From Brevinema_A sp051649605 (lineage in GTDB: Bacteria; Spirochaetota; Brevinematia; Brevinematales; Brevinemataceae): DNA of 64,000 bases. The stretch is taken from the NCBI GenBank assembly GCA_051649605.1, contig JBOFHK010000022.1, positions 1 to 64,000 of the forward strand. Reading direction: 5' to 3'. Each line of letters opens with the position of its first letter. Within the stretch, counting starts at the first letter, position 1. The position numbers were made by a program, and so were the translations under genes. This document shows, piece after piece, positions 26,802 through 35,762 of this stretch. The notes under the pieces were generated by a model that was not told the origin of the DNA, searched no databases, and saw only the letters and a list, made by a program, of their open reading frames with translations.

Positions 26802-28053
26802 TATTAACGAGATTTCGTTCTAATAAAACAGCTTTTTTCTTTGATAATGTTTCAAACCGATAAATAATAACATCTCCATACTTCTTGTCAAATTCAATAA
26901 TACGAGCCTGTCTTTTTGTCTTCTCCGAGGCTAGTAACGTACTACCACTTCCTCCAAAAACATCAAGCACAATATCACCTACTTTAGAACAATCCATGAT
27001 GGCATCAGCCACCATTCTTGTTGGTTTAACCGTAGGGTGCAAGCCCCAGCCGTCTTTTCCTTTTCTCATTCCAGCATAGCTCCAAACATTGGTTCTGTTT
27101 CTGCCATGTTTTCCAAGTTCAATATTATTCGTATACCCACCTTCACCATACTTGAAAACAAAAATCATTTCATGTTGTGATCTATACAAAGTTCCCATGC
27201 CACCATATCCTTTATTCCAAACGCAAATATTCTTCAATTCTGAATACAATTTCTCACCAACTGTTTGAACCTCAAGCATATGTCTCCAGTCCATACAAAC
27301 AAAATGAATACTTCCATCCTTAGAAAATTTGGTCACATTGCCCAAAGCCTTCTCCAAGAAATCTATAAATTCTTGTCTACTCATCTCTCCACTAGCATAA
27401 GCAAATTCACCGAACTCTTTTCTTGAATTCACTCCCTTCATTGCCACATTGCCTTCAATCTTCACATTATATGGTGGATCAGTGAAAACTATATCTACCA
27501 CTTCGTCACCTAATAATTTATGATAGCTTTCCTCAAATAACGAATCTCCAATATATAATTTATGCTCGCCCAATTGCCAGAGATCCCCATTTTGACACAC
27601 CTCGGGAACGTTGTTGGGAATCGGTTCATCTATTTCTTCATCCTGACCATCAATATCAAGTATTAAGTCTATTTCAGGTGTCTCGAACCCTGTCAAAGTA
27701 ATATCAAAATCATCCTGAATAACCATCAATTCTTGCAGCTCTATCGCCAATATCTCTTTATCCCAGCCAGCCTTTTCTGCCAATTTATTATCTGCCAAGA
27801 TATAGGCTCTCTTCTCTGATCCATTAAGATGCTCAATACAAATCGTCGGAACCTCTTCCATCCCTAGTTCCTTCGCACCCATAACCCGACCATGACCCGC
27901 AATAATCATATTATTCTGATCAATAAGTACAGGATTGGTAAACCCAAATACCTTAATACTTCTCGCAATCTCCTCAACCTGTTTTGGGCTGTGTATTCGA
28001 GCATTCTTTGAATACGGCTTCAAATCACCAAGCTTCATCTGCTTTATTTTCAT
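26779..28053 (-). CDS. Phage-type ParB-nuclease-like/DNA methyltransferase fusion
   Basis: This 424-residue protein has an N-terminal ParB/Srx-like domain (LKPYSKNARIHSPKQVEEIA near residue 10, IIAGHGRVMGAKEL near 47) and a beta-class methyltransferase with IVFTDPPYNV near 190 and LDVFGGSGSTLLA near 378. HPTVKPTRM is the conserved segment before motif I. These fusions are common in phage packaging modules and methylate phage DNA, probably protecting it or marking it for packaging. It is first in the trio with DUF5681 and terL. Confidence 0.87.
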   Translation of the reverse strand: MKIKQMKLGDLKPYSKNARIHSPKQVEEIARSIKVFGFTNPVLIDQNNMIIAGHGRVMGAKELGMEEVPTICIEHLNGSEKRAYILADNKLAEKAGWDKEILAIELQELMVIQDDFDITLTGFETPEIDLILDIDGQDEEIDEPIPNNVPEVCQNGDLWQLGEHKLYIGDSLFEESYHKLLGDEVVDIVFTDPPYNVKIEGNVAMKGVNSRKEFGEFAYASGEMSRQEFIDFLEKALGNVTKFSKDGSIHFVCMDWRHMLEVQTVGEKLYSELKNICVWNKGYGGMGTLYRSQHEMIFVFKYGEGGYTNNIELGKHGRNRTNVWSYAGMRKGKDGWGLHPTVKPTRMVADAIMDCSKVGDIVLDVFGGSGSTLLASEKTKRQARIIEFDKKYGDVIIYRFETLSKKKAVLLERNLVNNEEKTDV

Positions 28054-28112
28054 AGGAATCCCCTCCTTAATTTAAATTTTATATATAATTAAATAAAAAA
28101 GTAACAAAATTA

Positions 28113-28141
28113 TTGACTTTTTTAACAAAATTTATTATAAT
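28113..28141 (+). promoter_or_regulatory. Promoter of a candidate small RNA
   Basis: TTGACT (28113-28118), a 17-base spacer and TATAAT (28136-28141) point rightward into a stretch without an ORF. Confidence 0.6.
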
Positions 28142-28146
28142 TATAT

Positions 28147-28258
28147 ATAAAATAAATAATTATTTATGTAGTACGCACTACATAAAACAACCCCTCATTA
28201 TACAATTTTATATCTAAAATTGCAATCAAGCTTTATTTATAGCTTGATTTTTTGTTTT
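28147..28258 (+). ncRNA. Candidate small RNA of about 110 nt
   Basis: Downstream of a good promoter lie a hairpin (TTTATGTAGT 28163-28172 with ACTACATAAA 28177-28186, loop ACGC), a linker with AACCCCTC, and an intrinsic terminator (ATCAAGCT 28225-28232 with AGCTTGAT 28241-28248, then T6). No ORF fits. The layout of promoter, stem, linker and terminator is that of a bacterial sRNA. It is divergent from the ParB-methyltransferase gene. Function unknown; an antisense or phage-regulatory RNA is possible. Confidence 0.5.
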
Positions 28259-28274
28259 TAAATCTCATCACACA

Positions 28275-28308
28275 AAAAACAGCTCCTCAAAATTGAGGAG
28301 CTGTTTTT
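28275..28308. terminator. Bidirectional terminator
   Basis: A 16-bp perfect stem (28275-28290 with 28293-28308) carries A5 at one end and T5 at the other. It insulates the sRNA region from the LysM-like operon. Confidence 0.85.
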
Positions 28309-28376
28309 ATTTTAAAATATAATACAGTTTTAAGATAGAAAATTTCTTGTTACTAAAATATATTTTTCAAAAAGTA

Positions 28377-28405
28377 TTGACACAGATTTAAAGTAAATCT
28401 ATAAT
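28377..28405 (+). promoter_or_regulatory. Promoter of the LysM/M15 cluster, full consensus
   Basis: TTGACA (28377-28382), 17-base spacer, TATAAT (28400-28405), about 30 bases before the first gene. An AGAGG ribosome site precedes the ATG. Confidence 0.8.
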
Positions 28406-28437
28406 TACATCTATAATATAGATAAAGAGGTAAAGAA

Positions 28438-28905
28438 ATGTCATTTTCATATTCAGAATTAAGTAGTTTATTGTCAAGCAAAAGGTTAAAGCTTGATAAA
28501 AGTATTTCGCTAAGTAACTTAGCTGACAAATTCCAACGAGCGTCGAGGGAGTTCCCAAGCTTAGCAAGACTATCTCGATATAGTCTCGAAGACCTTATTT
28601 ATCGAGCGAATAGCAATAGCTTTGATAGTAAAAAAGAAGGAATCTCTGGTAAGGATATTAAGTTGAAGTTTTTAATCGACGCTCGAAAAAATAGCTTTAA
28701 AATAGATTCTTATAGCCGTGAGTATCAATTTACAGATGAGGATAAGTTAGCTTTTTCGATGGATGAAAGAAAATTTTTTGATTTGTTTGATAGGCAAGAT
28801 CGTGGTTTAGGTGAGTATCTTCGATGTATTTACCAAGAGACAAATAGCTGTTCATTGCCCAACGCAGTTGCTTTGAATCATAAACTAAATGGGATCTACC
28901 CATAG
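28438..28905 (+). CDS. LysM-like domain protein, first gene of the cluster
   Basis: This 155-residue protein has no signal peptide. Its centre (about residues 24-90) contains REFPSLARLSRYSLEDLIYR, then NSFDSKK and GKDIKLKFLIDARKN. The same pattern occurs in the third gene of the cluster, so the two are paralogs. The arrangement resembles LysM domains (helix-helix, L-x-x-x-N, then G-x-x-I/L-x-I), which bind peptidoglycan. Both proteins end in a GIYP/GLYP-like tail. Function unknown. I infer cell-wall binding with moderate confidence from the third gene's better match. Confidence 0.55.
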   Translation: MSFSYSELSSLLSSKRLKLDKSISLSNLADKFQRASREFPSLARLSRYSLEDLIYRANSNSFDSKKEGISGKDIKLKFLIDARKNSFKIDSYSREYQFTDEDKLAFSMDERKFFDLFDRQDRGLGEYLRCIYQETNSCSLPNAVALNHKLNGIYP

Positions 28906-29641
28906 AGATCTCATGGATAAGGTACAACGCAGCTGGTCTAAAAAAGTGGTTAGTTCGAGTGAAATTTCTGAAAAGATTTTAAAAGAGATGGGACAAAGTT
29001 CTCCATCAAGCTCACAGATTTCTGATCTTGCAAAGAAGATATCTGAGGAGAATCATTTGAACGGAGATCCTGCTAAGGCATATATTTTTAGGGATCAGCT
29101 AGGGAAATTGGCAACAAAAGTGATTGGCGATTTATATGTGAAAAATTCTCTCAATAATGAGGATCAACGAAATCTTGAACAAGGATTCTACGTCCTCAAA
29201 CAAAGCGACATCGATTTTGTGAAAAGTAGCGGATCAAACGGCACGTTTGCTTTTTGGGAACGGATTTTACCAGATTATACAGAACGAAATAACACTCTCC
29301 AAGCTCGAACTAAAGCAGGCTACACTAACGATATTTCTACTTTGAGGGCAGGGAAGAAGATCTTCATCGCTGATAAAAATGCTGTGAAAAAAGTTGAATC
29401 TACGCATACTGATTCTTTAAAAAAGTTAGTGGAATTAGCTAAGATTTGTGAAATATCCTTGCCTAGTGATTTTGCTAAAAAAGCTTCTTCCTCCATTCTT
29501 CAAGAAACGCATAATAAAAATAATGTTGACGAATTATTGAGAGGGCTTAGTTGGGAGACGATTAAAAAAATTCATAGATTACCACAAAGTATGCAAAAAG
29601 AAATTAAAAATGAATTACAAGAGATTTTAAAAAATGGCTAA
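28889..29641 (+). CDS. Uncharacterised cluster protein, possible divergent LysM-like domains
   Basis: The 250-residue protein has no signal peptide or membrane segment. An internal ATG at 28913 (after the stop of the first gene) is a plausible start, giving MDKVQRSWSK. Middle residues near 95-155 read SGSNGTFAFWERILPDY and later STLRAGKKIFIADKN, which ends like a LysM domain. The C-terminus is helical and charged. It overlaps the next gene by 8 bases. No family recognised. Confidence 0.5.
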   Translation: MGSTHRDLMDKVQRSWSKKVVSSSEISEKILKEMGQSSPSSSQISDLAKKISEENHLNGDPAKAYIFRDQLGKLATKVIGDLYVKNSLNNEDQRNLEQGFYVLKQSDIDFVKSSGSNGTFAFWERILPDYTERNNTLQARTKAGYTNDISTLRAGKKIFIADKNAVKKVESTHTDSLKKLVELAKICEISLPSDFAKKASSSILQETHNKNNVDELLRGLSWETIKKIHRLPQSMQKEIKNELQEILKNG

Positions 29642-30335
29642 AGAATTTATAAAAACAATGAGAACTTTTGCTGATAAACTGAATAATACTATCCAAAACA
29701 CTGAAAAAAATATTGCTTGCGATCTTCATGATTCTCATAATAAAAATAACCCTACTTTTTCTGATGCTCAAGTAGAAGATATGATCAAAAATAAAGTTTA
29801 CACAATCTCCAAAGGAGATATGTTGGAACGTCTAGTAAGACGATTTCGAAATACATTTCCTAGTGTAGCAAAATTATCTCAATCTAGTCTCGAAGACTTA
29901 ATATTTAAAGTCAATGCTACTGCTTTTGATGGTAAAAAGGATCGTTTATTAATTGGAAAACCTATCAAGTTAGACTTCGTTGTAAAAGCTAGAAAAGATT
30001 ATCCAAAGGGGCGAAAAGATCCTTGTATTATTATTTTTGATCAAGAAGATAAGCTCCTTAATGCTATCAATCCAAATCTCTTTTGGCAAAATATCAAGAT
30101 CAATCTCCCTGACCTCCCAAAAATGTCTGAAATTTTTAAAAAACTCCAAACAGAATTGAATAATCCTCAAAAACGCGAAAAAAAGCTTTTTGTCCCTCCC
30201 GAAAATATTAGTACAGTTGCTAGTAACTGGAGTCGTGAATGGAAGCAATGGAGAATTTTTGGAACCAAAATCCCCCCACTAAAGGCTCAAAAGACCTTTT
30301 CCAAAAATATTGGACTATATCCCATGAATACGTAA
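29634..30335 (+). CDS. LysM-like domain protein, paralog of the first gene
   Basis: This 233-residue protein contains VYTISKGDMLERLVRRF near residue 51, then SVAKLSQSSLEDLIFKVN and LIGKPIKLDFVVKARKD. YTI-x-x-GD, L-x-x-x-N and I-G-x-x-I-x-L are the LysM landmarks, so this is the best LysM match of the cluster. The C-terminal 30 residues overlap the start of the M15-like gene in another frame over about 97 bases. The frame of the M15 gene looks more protein-like there, so a frameshift that split one LysM-M15 fusion is possible. Confidence 0.55.
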   Translation: MAKEFIKTMRTFADKLNNTIQNTEKNIACDLHDSHNKNNPTFSDAQVEDMIKNKVYTISKGDMLERLVRRFRNTFPSVAKLSQSSLEDLIFKVNATAFDGKKDRLLIGKPIKLDFVVKARKDYPKGRKDPCIIIFDQEDKLLNAINPNLFWQNIKINLPDLPKMSEIFKKLQTELNNPQKREKKLFVPPENISTVASNWSREWKQWRIFGTKIPPLKAQKTFSKNIGLYPMNT

Positions 30336-31063
30336 AATTTCATGGGATCTCCACCTATGCTAAAAAAACAGAAATCTGTGATATAAAATATCTCATACAT
30401 TACATGGGGCAAGGGGCTCTCTCTGATGAATACGCCATCAAAGCCGTCGAAATGACGAAAGCTATCATGGCAAATAAACTAACCTGTGATACAGATGACT
30501 CTCTCAAACTCATCATCGAACCCAGCACCATCTACGTCTTCAAATCTATCAATAAAGACGCTCAAACTAAATTCATCGAACTCATGCTAGAAGTTAAAAA
30601 TCAAATGGGTACTTCTTTTGAAAAATTTGAGATTGCGAGTGGTTTTAGAGGACCTGTAATTCATGCTCATACGGTGATTAAAGATATGCTTTTAAGCAAA
30701 AGACCCAAAAATTATTATGGTAAAGAACCAACTAGACGATATTGTAATGCTCTTGCAGACATCTATAATGGAGATATTCCTAATTGGACAAACATAGATG
30801 AAGAAGCTAAACTCAAAATACTTACTATCCCAAAGGGTAATATTGAAAAAGCTGTTGACATAGCTATCGAATTAATGAACGATCGATTTTTTGAAGGTAC
30901 AGATCATAGAGGTAAAAATGCTTTAGATTTTACTAGTAATAGTGCTTCGTATAAATTACAACTTTTAGCTGATAAAGATAAAGCAAGATATTATACCTAT
31001 AGCGATAAACTATACCCGATAAAAGGTATGCAAGCTCACGTTCATATTACAATTAATAAATAA
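30239..31063 (+). CDS. M15-like zinc peptidase, probable peptidoglycan hydrolase
   Basis: The 274-residue protein has landmarks of M15A/VanY-type peptidases: IASGFRGPVIHAHTV near residue 136, the zinc motif H-x6-D in DHRGKNALDFTS near 220-232, and the last ligand in MQAHVHITI at the C-terminus. Such enzymes cleave D-Ala or L-Ala containing crosslinks and serve as phage endolysins or as cell-wall carboxypeptidases. There is no signal peptide, as in holin-dependent endolysins. Preceding LysM-like proteins could target it to the wall. The start is uncertain: 30239 overlaps the previous gene by 97 bases. Confidence 0.6.
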   Translation: MEAMENFWNQNPPTKGSKDLFQKYWTISHEYVKFHGISTYAKKTEICDIKYLIHYMGQGALSDEYAIKAVEMTKAIMANKLTCDTDDSLKLIIEPSTIYVFKSINKDAQTKFIELMLEVKNQMGTSFEKFEIASGFRGPVIHAHTVIKDMLLSKRPKNYYGKEPTRRYCNALADIYNGDIPNWTNIDEEAKLKILTIPKGNIEKAVDIAIELMNDRFFEGTDHRGKNALDFTSNSASYKLQLLADKDKARYYTYSDKLYPIKGMQAHVHITINK

Positions 31064-31090
31064 AATTCTTACTCAATACTCTATCTTATA

Positions 31091-32053
31091 TTAGTCAATA
31101 TTCCAGACAGATTCTGAAACATTTATTTTTTCAATTTTTGGAGTACTTATAGATATTCCATATAATTTATATATAAGCACGGCTCGAATAAGTTGCTCAA
31201 AATCTTCTGATATATGAACATATTTCTTAAGAAAATCATCCTTGCTTGTCGGAAGCTCTGGATACAGATTACCTCCTGTATCTTGTAATTGAAAAAACTC
31301 TATGGTATCCTTGCATAAAACTGTATTAGTTAGGAGACTAAAATCATATAATACAATTTTCCAATTTAAAGGAATATAAAGAGAGTGATACACATTAGTG
31401 AGAGAAGATAAAATAATAGTACCTGTTTTCTTGTGAACATACAAGCGTTCATGAAGAGAAAGATTTGTGAGATATTTTAAATTTCTATTCAAAGGCTCTG
31501 AACTTTTCTCCCATAAAGCAATATTTTTTTCTTCCACAATCTTATTAGTATCTATGATTTTTGGATCAATATTTGTTATTGATAATGCTCCATGATAATA
31601 TCGATCATTTATTCGATCATAATAGATAATGGAGATTGGCAATTCATCACTCCAAACATGCTCGCTAACAATCTCTAATCTATCATTAATAGCCATGTCT
31701 TTTAAAGAAAGATCGACTTCATCTCTATATTTTTTAACCTCATCCATCACACTTTGATTGGTTATCGAGTCTAAATATTCAATCATCATCGGTGTAGGGC
31801 GTGGAAAACGAAGCTCCTGCTCTTTTTTAGAGATGTAATCAGCATATATCGATCTCTCTTCTTCTGTCAATAGAGTTAACAGTTCTTTAAGAGTATCTGT
31901 AAAATAAGTCTCATCAATATATTTGTGCAACTTATCTTTCTTTATCCAACGCTCTATGTTAGTACGTGTTAATTCTCGACTATCTTCAGTACACGCTCCA
32001 AGAATCAAAACAGTCATTAAAAGTAAGTAAATTCTTATAATATTGAACCTCAA
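31091..32053 (-). CDS. Predicted lipoprotein, unknown function
   Basis: A TTG start at 32053 gives a clean lipoprotein signal, RFNIIRIYLLLMTVLILGAC with the lipidated cysteine at the end, followed by about 300 residues. The longest frame begins at 32128 but starts inside inverted repeats and is unlikely. The mature part is charged and predicted soluble, with no recognised domain. It is convergent with the M15 cluster and downstream of the Gabija-like operon on the same strand. Lipid anchoring suggests an envelope location. Possibly cargo of the accessory region. Confidence 0.6.
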   Translation of the reverse strand: MRFNIIRIYLLLMTVLILGACTEDSRELTRTNIERWIKKDKLHKYIDETYFTDTLKELLTLLTEEERSIYADYISKKEQELRFPRPTPMMIEYLDSITNQSVMDEVKKYRDEVDLSLKDMAINDRLEIVSEHVWSDELPISIIYYDRINDRYYHGALSITNIDPKIIDTNKIVEEKNIALWEKSSEPLNRNLKYLTNLSLHERLYVHKKTGTIILSSLTNVYHSLYIPLNWKIVLYDFSLLTNTVLCKDTIEFFQLQDTGGNLYPELPTSKDDFLKKYVHISEDFEQLIRAVLIYKLYGISISTPKIEKINVSESVWNID

Positions 32054-32068
32054 ACACACGATGTGTGA

Positions 32069-32107
32069 AGTACTCTCACGGACACGATGCCCATTAGTGA
32101 GAGTACT
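32069..32107. repeat. 11-bp inverted repeat in the lipoprotein leader
   Basis: AGTACTCTCAC (32069-32079) and GTGAGAGTACT (32097-32107) with a 17-base centre. It lies just upstream of the likely lipoprotein start and close to a larger palindrome. Confidence 0.6.
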
Positions 32108-32120
32108 ATATCTACAGAAT

Positions 32121-32180
32121 ACCCCCAATTATACAAAGAATACAGATCAAAAGATCTGTATTCTTTGTATAATTGGGGGT
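32121..32180. repeat. 28-bp perfect inverted repeat with AAAA loop
   Basis: Arms 32121-32148 and 32153-32180 are perfectly complementary. On the minus strand it lies after the last gene of the defence operon and before the lipoprotein gene. No T-run follows, so it may be a processed or factor-assisted terminator, or a recognition structure. Confidence 0.7.
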
Positions 32181-32320
32181 TATTTTCTTGTCAAGACAGG
32201 GGTATCTATTTATTCTAAGTAAGGGAATAGCTATCATTAGTATATGCACTATTGATCGCTTTTATTATATAATTTATTGAGGAAAATCACTTCTCGTAGA
32301 ATAATGATTATAAACAACAT

Positions 32321-33991
32321 TTATGGCTTTTCTTTTAAAATCGTTCCTATAAAAGGAAAATCCATTTGTTGTTCTGTTACAAATACCTTAGCTTCTATAC
32401 TCGCTCTAGAGAGACCAACATTAATAAGCGATATATTTTGATGACTAGAGTAGTCAGAGATTGTCTCATTACAAAATTTAGTTACTGTATATCCCCATTG
32501 CTGTCCTTTAGCCGCATGTATTGTAGACATAATAACTTTACCTGTAACTTTATCAAGAAATTGTTTTAGCGTTTTATTGGATAAAATATCTTTAACTATT
32601 TGAAACTGTTCATAATCTTCTAAAAATGCCCATTCACCAGTGGAGTTAAAAGAATTTTTAAGTAATTCTAATAAAACTAAAAGTGATTCCCATTCATTTT
32701 TATTACAATCAGTTTGTAGAGTCTTCATATGTTTAATGAGCTTACTTAATAAAGAAATTATTGTATGATCACCACTATCATATGACTGCCATGTTTCTAA
32801 TGCATTAACATGAAATTCTGCAGAATACCCATCTTCTCCAAACATAGCATAAAAGACTTTAATTCCTTGTTGATTAAATGAGTTTAGGAATAAGCCGTGA
32901 TCCATGTAACGATTTTGGAACATTATACAACAAGTATTATTTTTATATTTATCTTGAAAGTATTCACTAACTTCTTCAAAATTACTAATTCTATCTAACT
33001 TAAGATCTTCTGGAACATCTATAGCACTCCCCTCAGCAACAGATCGAATATATTCAGATATTTTAAGCATTTTAGGATTGTCTTTATAACGTTGATTTAT
33101 TGTTAATTTTTTTTCTGTACAATTAAATTTTTGTTTAGAGATCTCAAACAATTTTGGTATAGCTCCTATAAATCTATAAAGTTGTTGCAACTCATCCCCA
33201 AAAGCATAAAACTTCGTATTCTCACCAACTAACAGAAATAAAAGGTAGTATCCTAAAATATTAGTATCCTGATACTCATCTACAATAATATGAGTAAAAT
33301 AGTGTTGGTAATTCTCTCGTAACTTAGGTTTTTCAATAAATAGCCATAATACCAATATAATAATTCCATTGAATGAAATCACTCCACGGGGTAAAAAATA
33401 TCGTATCATATGTTCAGAATATAACTGTATTCCATCTTTAATATCTTCTAAATTTTTAACATTTTTAATATTTTTAATATTATTATCCATTTTAGTTAAA
33501 AACATTAAAACTTCAGAGGTTTTAGTGACTTTATTGTATTGAGGTTCTGCAACACCTGATAACTTCTGTATATTATTAAGACTATTTTCAATATTTTCAT
33601 ACTCTGAAGGATTTTTTGGAACAGTTGATTTTATAAGTTCTAAAAGGAGTTTCCGTTGTTTAAATAAAATTCGTCTACATAAGCCATGATAATTTGTTGT
33701 GAAAGTTTTTTCTTTTAGAACATATTGCATTGATCTTATATTCTCTGAAGGGAAGCTCTTTTCTTCTTGTAGCTCTAATTTTAATTTAGATGAAGCACTT
33801 GTGCTAAAACTAAGAATTAGAGTTGATTTATAAGGTCCTATCTCTTTTAATTCTTGCCATTGTTCTAACAAAAATAAAATGAGGGTTGTTTTGCCACATC
33901 CAGGGGGAGCTGAAACAATCATCCTATTTTCTGTTTTCATGAACGCTAGAATATCTACTTGTTCCGAGGTAAGATTAGCTTTAGTTATCAT
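32321..33991 (-). CDS. gajB: GajB-like UvrD/Rep family helicase
   Basis: This 556-residue superfamily 1 helicase has SAPPGCGKTT near residue 28 (Walker A), HIIVDEYQDTN near 240 (Walker B), FGDELQQLYRF near 268, a Q-R pair in INQRYKDNPKM near 295, STIHAAKGQQWG near 497 and LINVGLSRAS near 526. In Gabija, GajB is a UvrD-like helicase that senses DNA ends and activates GajA. It is somewhat longer than described GajB (about 500 residues). It overlaps the OLD nuclease gene by 11 bases, the expected order. Confidence 0.85.
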   Translation of the reverse strand: MITKANLTSEQVDILAFMKTENRMIVSAPPGCGKTTLILFLLEQWQELKEIGPYKSTLILSFSTSASSKLKLELQEEKSFPSENIRSMQYVLKEKTFTTNYHGLCRRILFKQRKLLLELIKSTVPKNPSEYENIENSLNNIQKLSGVAEPQYNKVTKTSEVLMFLTKMDNNIKNIKNVKNLEDIKDGIQLYSEHMIRYFLPRGVISFNGIIILVLWLFIEKPKLRENYQHYFTHIIVDEYQDTNILGYYLLFLLVGENTKFYAFGDELQQLYRFIGAIPKLFEISKQKFNCTEKKLTINQRYKDNPKMLKISEYIRSVAEGSAIDVPEDLKLDRISNFEEVSEYFQDKYKNNTCCIMFQNRYMDHGLFLNSFNQQGIKVFYAMFGEDGYSAEFHVNALETWQSYDSGDHTIISLLSKLIKHMKTLQTDCNKNEWESLLVLLELLKNSFNSTGEWAFLEDYEQFQIVKDILSNKTLKQFLDKVTGKVIMSTIHAAKGQQWGYTVTKFCNETISDYSSHQNISLINVGLSRASIEAKVFVTEQQMDFPFIGTILKEKP

Positions 33992-35747
33992 TACCTTCTC
34001 CTCGGATCAATCCGATTAAATGGTTAACAGCATCATATAGATAGCGTGGCATGATATTGTACTCCACCAATACACGCATTAATTGAGAGCCTTCATACAT
34101 TGATTTGCAACTATATAATTGAGCTATATACAATATTTTATGGATTTTTGGATCTTGTGTATAATCACTAATAATGTGATTAAGATCAATTGATTTCCAT
34201 TCTTTTTCTATTTCTTTAAAAAAATCATTTTCATCTTTCTGTTCATTTAGCTGTGGTTCACTATATACCTTTTTATAAAGTTTCTTATGTATCTTACTCA
34301 TTTGAAATGAGTTGTTATTAAAAGAACATATTTTTTCTTGAATTATTTCATTAAAAATTTCATTCGCATTTGAATGTTCCACAATTAAGTCATATAGAGA
34401 TTCTTCAAGATCTGTTTTATCTGAAATAAATAAATTATCCTTATATTTTTGTATCTGTTGTTGAGATTCTTCTTCAGTTTTGTCATCTCTATCAATTATC
34501 CCAACAACAGGGATCTTCAATTTTTCAAACCAATTATAAACCTTTTCTAAGCTCTTTTCACCTCCAACATTTATAATTGATATACCATTATTTTCTATGC
34601 AATACTCTTGAAATTCATTGTAAGCATTCAAAACACCTTGCTCAGTCTCTCCTTCAACTAATAAAACACCTTTTGCAAAATAGGCTTCTCGAAATTGATT
34701 TATGTACCTATCATGAATTTCTTTTTCATCAGAAGAAGAATTAGGTATATTTAAAGATATATTTTGTGTTCTAGTTTCTGATAAAAACAAGCGATTAATT
34801 ACATAATCAGAACCCTTAATCATATATGGAGAATGAGTAATAATAATCATTTGAAATGAGAGATTTAATTCTTCAAAAATTTGATGATCTAATAAGCTTG
34901 ATATTTCATTAATTAATTGTCTTTGCCAATGAGGATGGAGGTGTAATTCTGGTTCATCTATGGCTATTACAACATTTAAGGTATTGATATTGTTTGTTAA
35001 CTCTTTAATATATTCTGTGTAGTTTTCACAATGAGTTACTATACCACTAAGTATATATAAAATAATATGTAATCGTCGTTTTAACCCTTCACCACTGTAA
35101 TCAATATGCTTGCCTGATTTATCAACCAAATATAACATCGAAGCAAGCATTGATGCTAAATCATCAATATCATGGCTTATCGAAATGTCGTGAAGTACAG
35201 AAATATGATTCAATTTATCTTGCACAGAGGATTTTAAAGATTCGATACTTTCATGATTAATATACTCTTTTCCGTGTAAAATCGAAGATTCAATCTTATT
35301 GAAAATATAGGAAATAGCTCCTTTTTTTGCTAATAAATTGGGGATACTTCTATCTAGTCCTATACCACTATAAATTGGGATATAACAAAAATTTTTCCGG
35401 AGAAGTTTATGCACTCGATCATCTTCTATACAAGACGTTAAGTGCTCATCATAAACATGAGAATATTCAACTTTGATATTCCCATCACAAAAATGATCTC
35501 CCCAAAAGCTAATTTCTTCACCATTATCTTTTTTAAAGAAACAATTCATAGATATAGAAGTATGTGTATCTTGAAAATCATCTTCAGTAAAATCTCTAAC
35601 CTTGAAGATATGATTAAACATATCAAAGATATTCGATTTTCCTAAATTATTCTCTCCTACAATATACGTAAGCTTATCTCCAAATTCTAACTTGATATTA
35701 GATAAATTTCTATAATTTGTAATGTTTTGTATTGATTTAAGTTTCAT
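33981..35747 (-). CDS. gajA: GajA-like OLD-family ATPase/TOPRIM nuclease
   Basis: The 588-residue protein has an ABC-type ATPase: Walker A GENNLGKSN at 31-39, signature-like YSGEGLKRRL at 217-226, Walker B IAIDEPELHLHPH at 261-273 and the THSPYM switch at 304-309. A C-terminal TOPRIM nuclease follows: VLLVEGETEQG near 361-371 and GIIDRDDK near 416-423. This matches OLD class nucleases and GajA (about 580 residues), which cuts DNA when nucleotide levels fall. All catalytic residues are visible. The partner GajB-like helicase overlaps its end; two further genes precede it. Confidence 0.87.
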   Translation of the reverse strand: MKLKSIQNITNYRNLSNIKLEFGDKLTYIVGENNLGKSNIFDMFNHIFKVRDFTEDDFQDTHTSISMNCFFKKDNGEEISFWGDHFCDGNIKVEYSHVYDEHLTSCIEDDRVHKLLRKNFCYIPIYSGIGLDRSIPNLLAKKGAISYIFNKIESSILHGKEYINHESIESLKSSVQDKLNHISVLHDISISHDIDDLASMLASMLYLVDKSGKHIDYSGEGLKRRLHIILYILSGIVTHCENYTEYIKELTNNINTLNVVIAIDEPELHLHPHWQRQLINEISSLLDHQIFEELNLSFQMIIITHSPYMIKGSDYVINRLFLSETRTQNISLNIPNSSSDEKEIHDRYINQFREAYFAKGVLLVEGETEQGVLNAYNEFQEYCIENNGISIINVGGEKSLEKVYNWFEKLKIPVVGIIDRDDKTEEESQQQIQKYKDNLFISDKTDLEESLYDLIVEHSNANEIFNEIIQEKICSFNNNSFQMSKIHKKLYKKVYSEPQLNEQKDENDFFKEIEKEWKSIDLNHIISDYTQDPKIHKILYIAQLYSCKSMYEGSQLMRVLVEYNIMPRYLYDAVNHLIGLIRGEGNDN

Positions 35748-35762
35748 TTTATTTTATCCCCA

